Assembly: GCA_030629485.1 (NCBI GenBank)
Contig: DAOVOW010000104.1
Location: 1 to 6,719 of the forward strand
Source of the DNA: a bacterium
Lineage (GTDB): Bacteria; Zixibacteria; MSB-5A5; GN15; FEB-12
DNA length: 6,719 bases
Direction: 5' to 3'
This document shows, one piece after another, positions 6,008-6,719 of this stretch. Under the pieces are notes generated by a model. The model ran no database searches, had not been told where the DNA came from, and saw only the letters and a program-made list of their open reading frames with translations. Each line of letters starts with the position of its first letter. The first letter of the stretch is position 1. The position numbers and the translations under genes were made by a program.

Positions 6008-6719
6008 ATGGCAAAAGCTGTAAATCAACGTCGGTTTCAGAGTCATCGGGTGCGCAATTCTATCCTGGTTCTCTTGCTGCTGTGCATCGTATTCGCGATC
6101 ATCGTCGGCTACCGCACCTACCGAGTCTATCAGTCTGAATTGCCGTCGTTTGAACAGTTGCACAATATTGAGCCCAGCCTCAAGACCAAAATCTACGATC
6201 GTAACGGCATCCTGCTGAAAGAGTTCTACACTGAGAACCGCGTCCTGACACCGCTTGCCGAAATGCCGCCGCATCTGATCGATTTGCTGATGGCATCAGA
6301 GGACCACGAGTTCTACGATCACTGGGGTATCAATGTGCGCCGGGTCGCCGTGGTCGCCGCCACCAATCTCGTTAAGCGCAGATTTGCAGCGGGTGCATCG
6401 ACCATCACTCAGCAGTTGGCTCGCATGCTGTTTCTCACGCGCAGAAAAACCGTTGAGCGAAAAATCAAAGAAGGGCTTACGGCTATCAAGCTGGAACGCA
6501 CCTATTCCAAGGAAGAAATCCTGGAGATGTACCTGAACCAGTACTACTTCAGCCGAGGCGCCTACGGTGTGGCCGCCGCTTCCCACCTGTTTTTCTCCAA
6601 GGAACCCAGCGAACTCAATTTCAATGATTGCGCCATTCTTATCGGCATCCTGAAGGCGCCCAACATCAACTCGCCATTCAATAATCCCGACAAGGCGTTG
6701 AAGGCGCGTAACCGTGTGC
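6008..6719 (+). CDS. Class A penicillin-binding protein (PBP1A-type), N-terminal part, cut by the window edge
   Basis: Bifunctional murein synthase; the visible 237 residues hold the glycosyltransferase half (GT51), which polymerises lipid II into glycan strands at the outer face of the inner membrane. The transpeptidase half lies beyond the window. A basic cytoplasmic tail (1-17) precedes one membrane anchor (about 18-34). GT51 motifs follow in order: SEDHEFYDHWGIN (97-109) with catalytic Glu98, GASTITQQLARMLFL (129-143), RKIKE (151-155) with the second catalytic Glu155, and ERTYSKEEILEMYLNQYYF (163-181) followed by RGAYGVAAAS. Glu98 and Glu155 are 57 apart, as in S. aureus PBP2 (Glu114/Glu171). 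Small departures are FSRGAYGV where FGxGAYGV is usual and Ala where Glu often follows GAYGV. The ATG is the only usable start: an in-frame TAA lies at 5987-5989 and there is no Shine-Dalgarno. The gene is divergent from tyrS. I leave the symbol blank because mrcA-type naming needs the full length. Confidence 0.94.
   Translation, partial: MAKAVNQRRFQSHRVRNSILVLLLLCIVFAIIVGYRTYRVYQSELPSFEQLHNIEPSLKTKIYDRNGILLKEFYTENRVLTPLAEMPPHLIDLLMASEDHEFYDHWGINVRRVAVVAATNLVKRRFAAGASTITQQLARMLFLTRRKTVERKIKEGLTAIKLERTYSKEEILEMYLNQYYFSRGAYGVAAASHLFFSKEPSELNFNDCAILIGILKAPNINSPFNNPDKALKARNRV

Noticed and set aside
5954..6274. 106-codon minus-strand open frame opposite the start of the penicillin-binding protein gene
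   Set aside because: It is antisense to a clear GT51 gene and has no recognisable features.

Overview
The window looks like an ordinary stretch of chromosome from a Gram-negative (diderm) bacterium with moderate GC. It has five protein genes and no RNA genes, mobile elements or CRISPR. Four genes lie on the minus strand, in transcription order: a tyrosyl-tRNA synthetase (tyrS), a TPR-repeat lipoprotein, a lipoprotein with several Ig-like domains, and a MscS-type mechanosensitive channel cut by the left edge. On the plus strand, reading away from tyrS, is the first part of a class A penicillin-binding protein cut by the right edge. The Ig-like lipoprotein opens with a 'PPPGGEADTTGPYL' segment after its lipid-modified cysteine. 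That style is common in Bacteroidetes and related FCB-superphylum lineages, so an FCB-type bacterium, possibly an uncultured candidate phylum such as Zixibacteria, is my best inference. I could not test it.

Layout: 1-1063 mscS (minus, open at the left edge); 1069-2751 Ig-like lipoprotein (minus); 2748-4382 TPR lipoprotein (minus); 4383-4561 a spacer with a hairpin and a good promoter candidate; 4562-5827 tyrS (minus); 5828-6007 a divergent promoter region; 6008 to the right edge the penicillin-binding protein (plus). The three genes TPR lipoprotein, Ig-like lipoprotein and mscS are packed as an operon: a 4-base stop/start overlap, then a 5-base gap. tyrS is probably transcribed separately or reads through into them.

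The shared theme is the cell envelope: a peptidoglycan polymerase, two lipoproteins and a membrane-tension valve, beside a housekeeping synthetase. Three of the five starts are not ATG (TTG for tyrS, GTG for both lipoproteins). The penicillin-binding protein has no visible Shine-Dalgarno and may be read from a leaderless message. I found no clear evidence for a new biological system. The most noteworthy points are the coupled lipoprotein/lipoprotein/channel cassette, the repeated modular architecture of the Ig-like lipoprotein, internal duplication in the channel and in the TPR protein, and the unusual translation starts.
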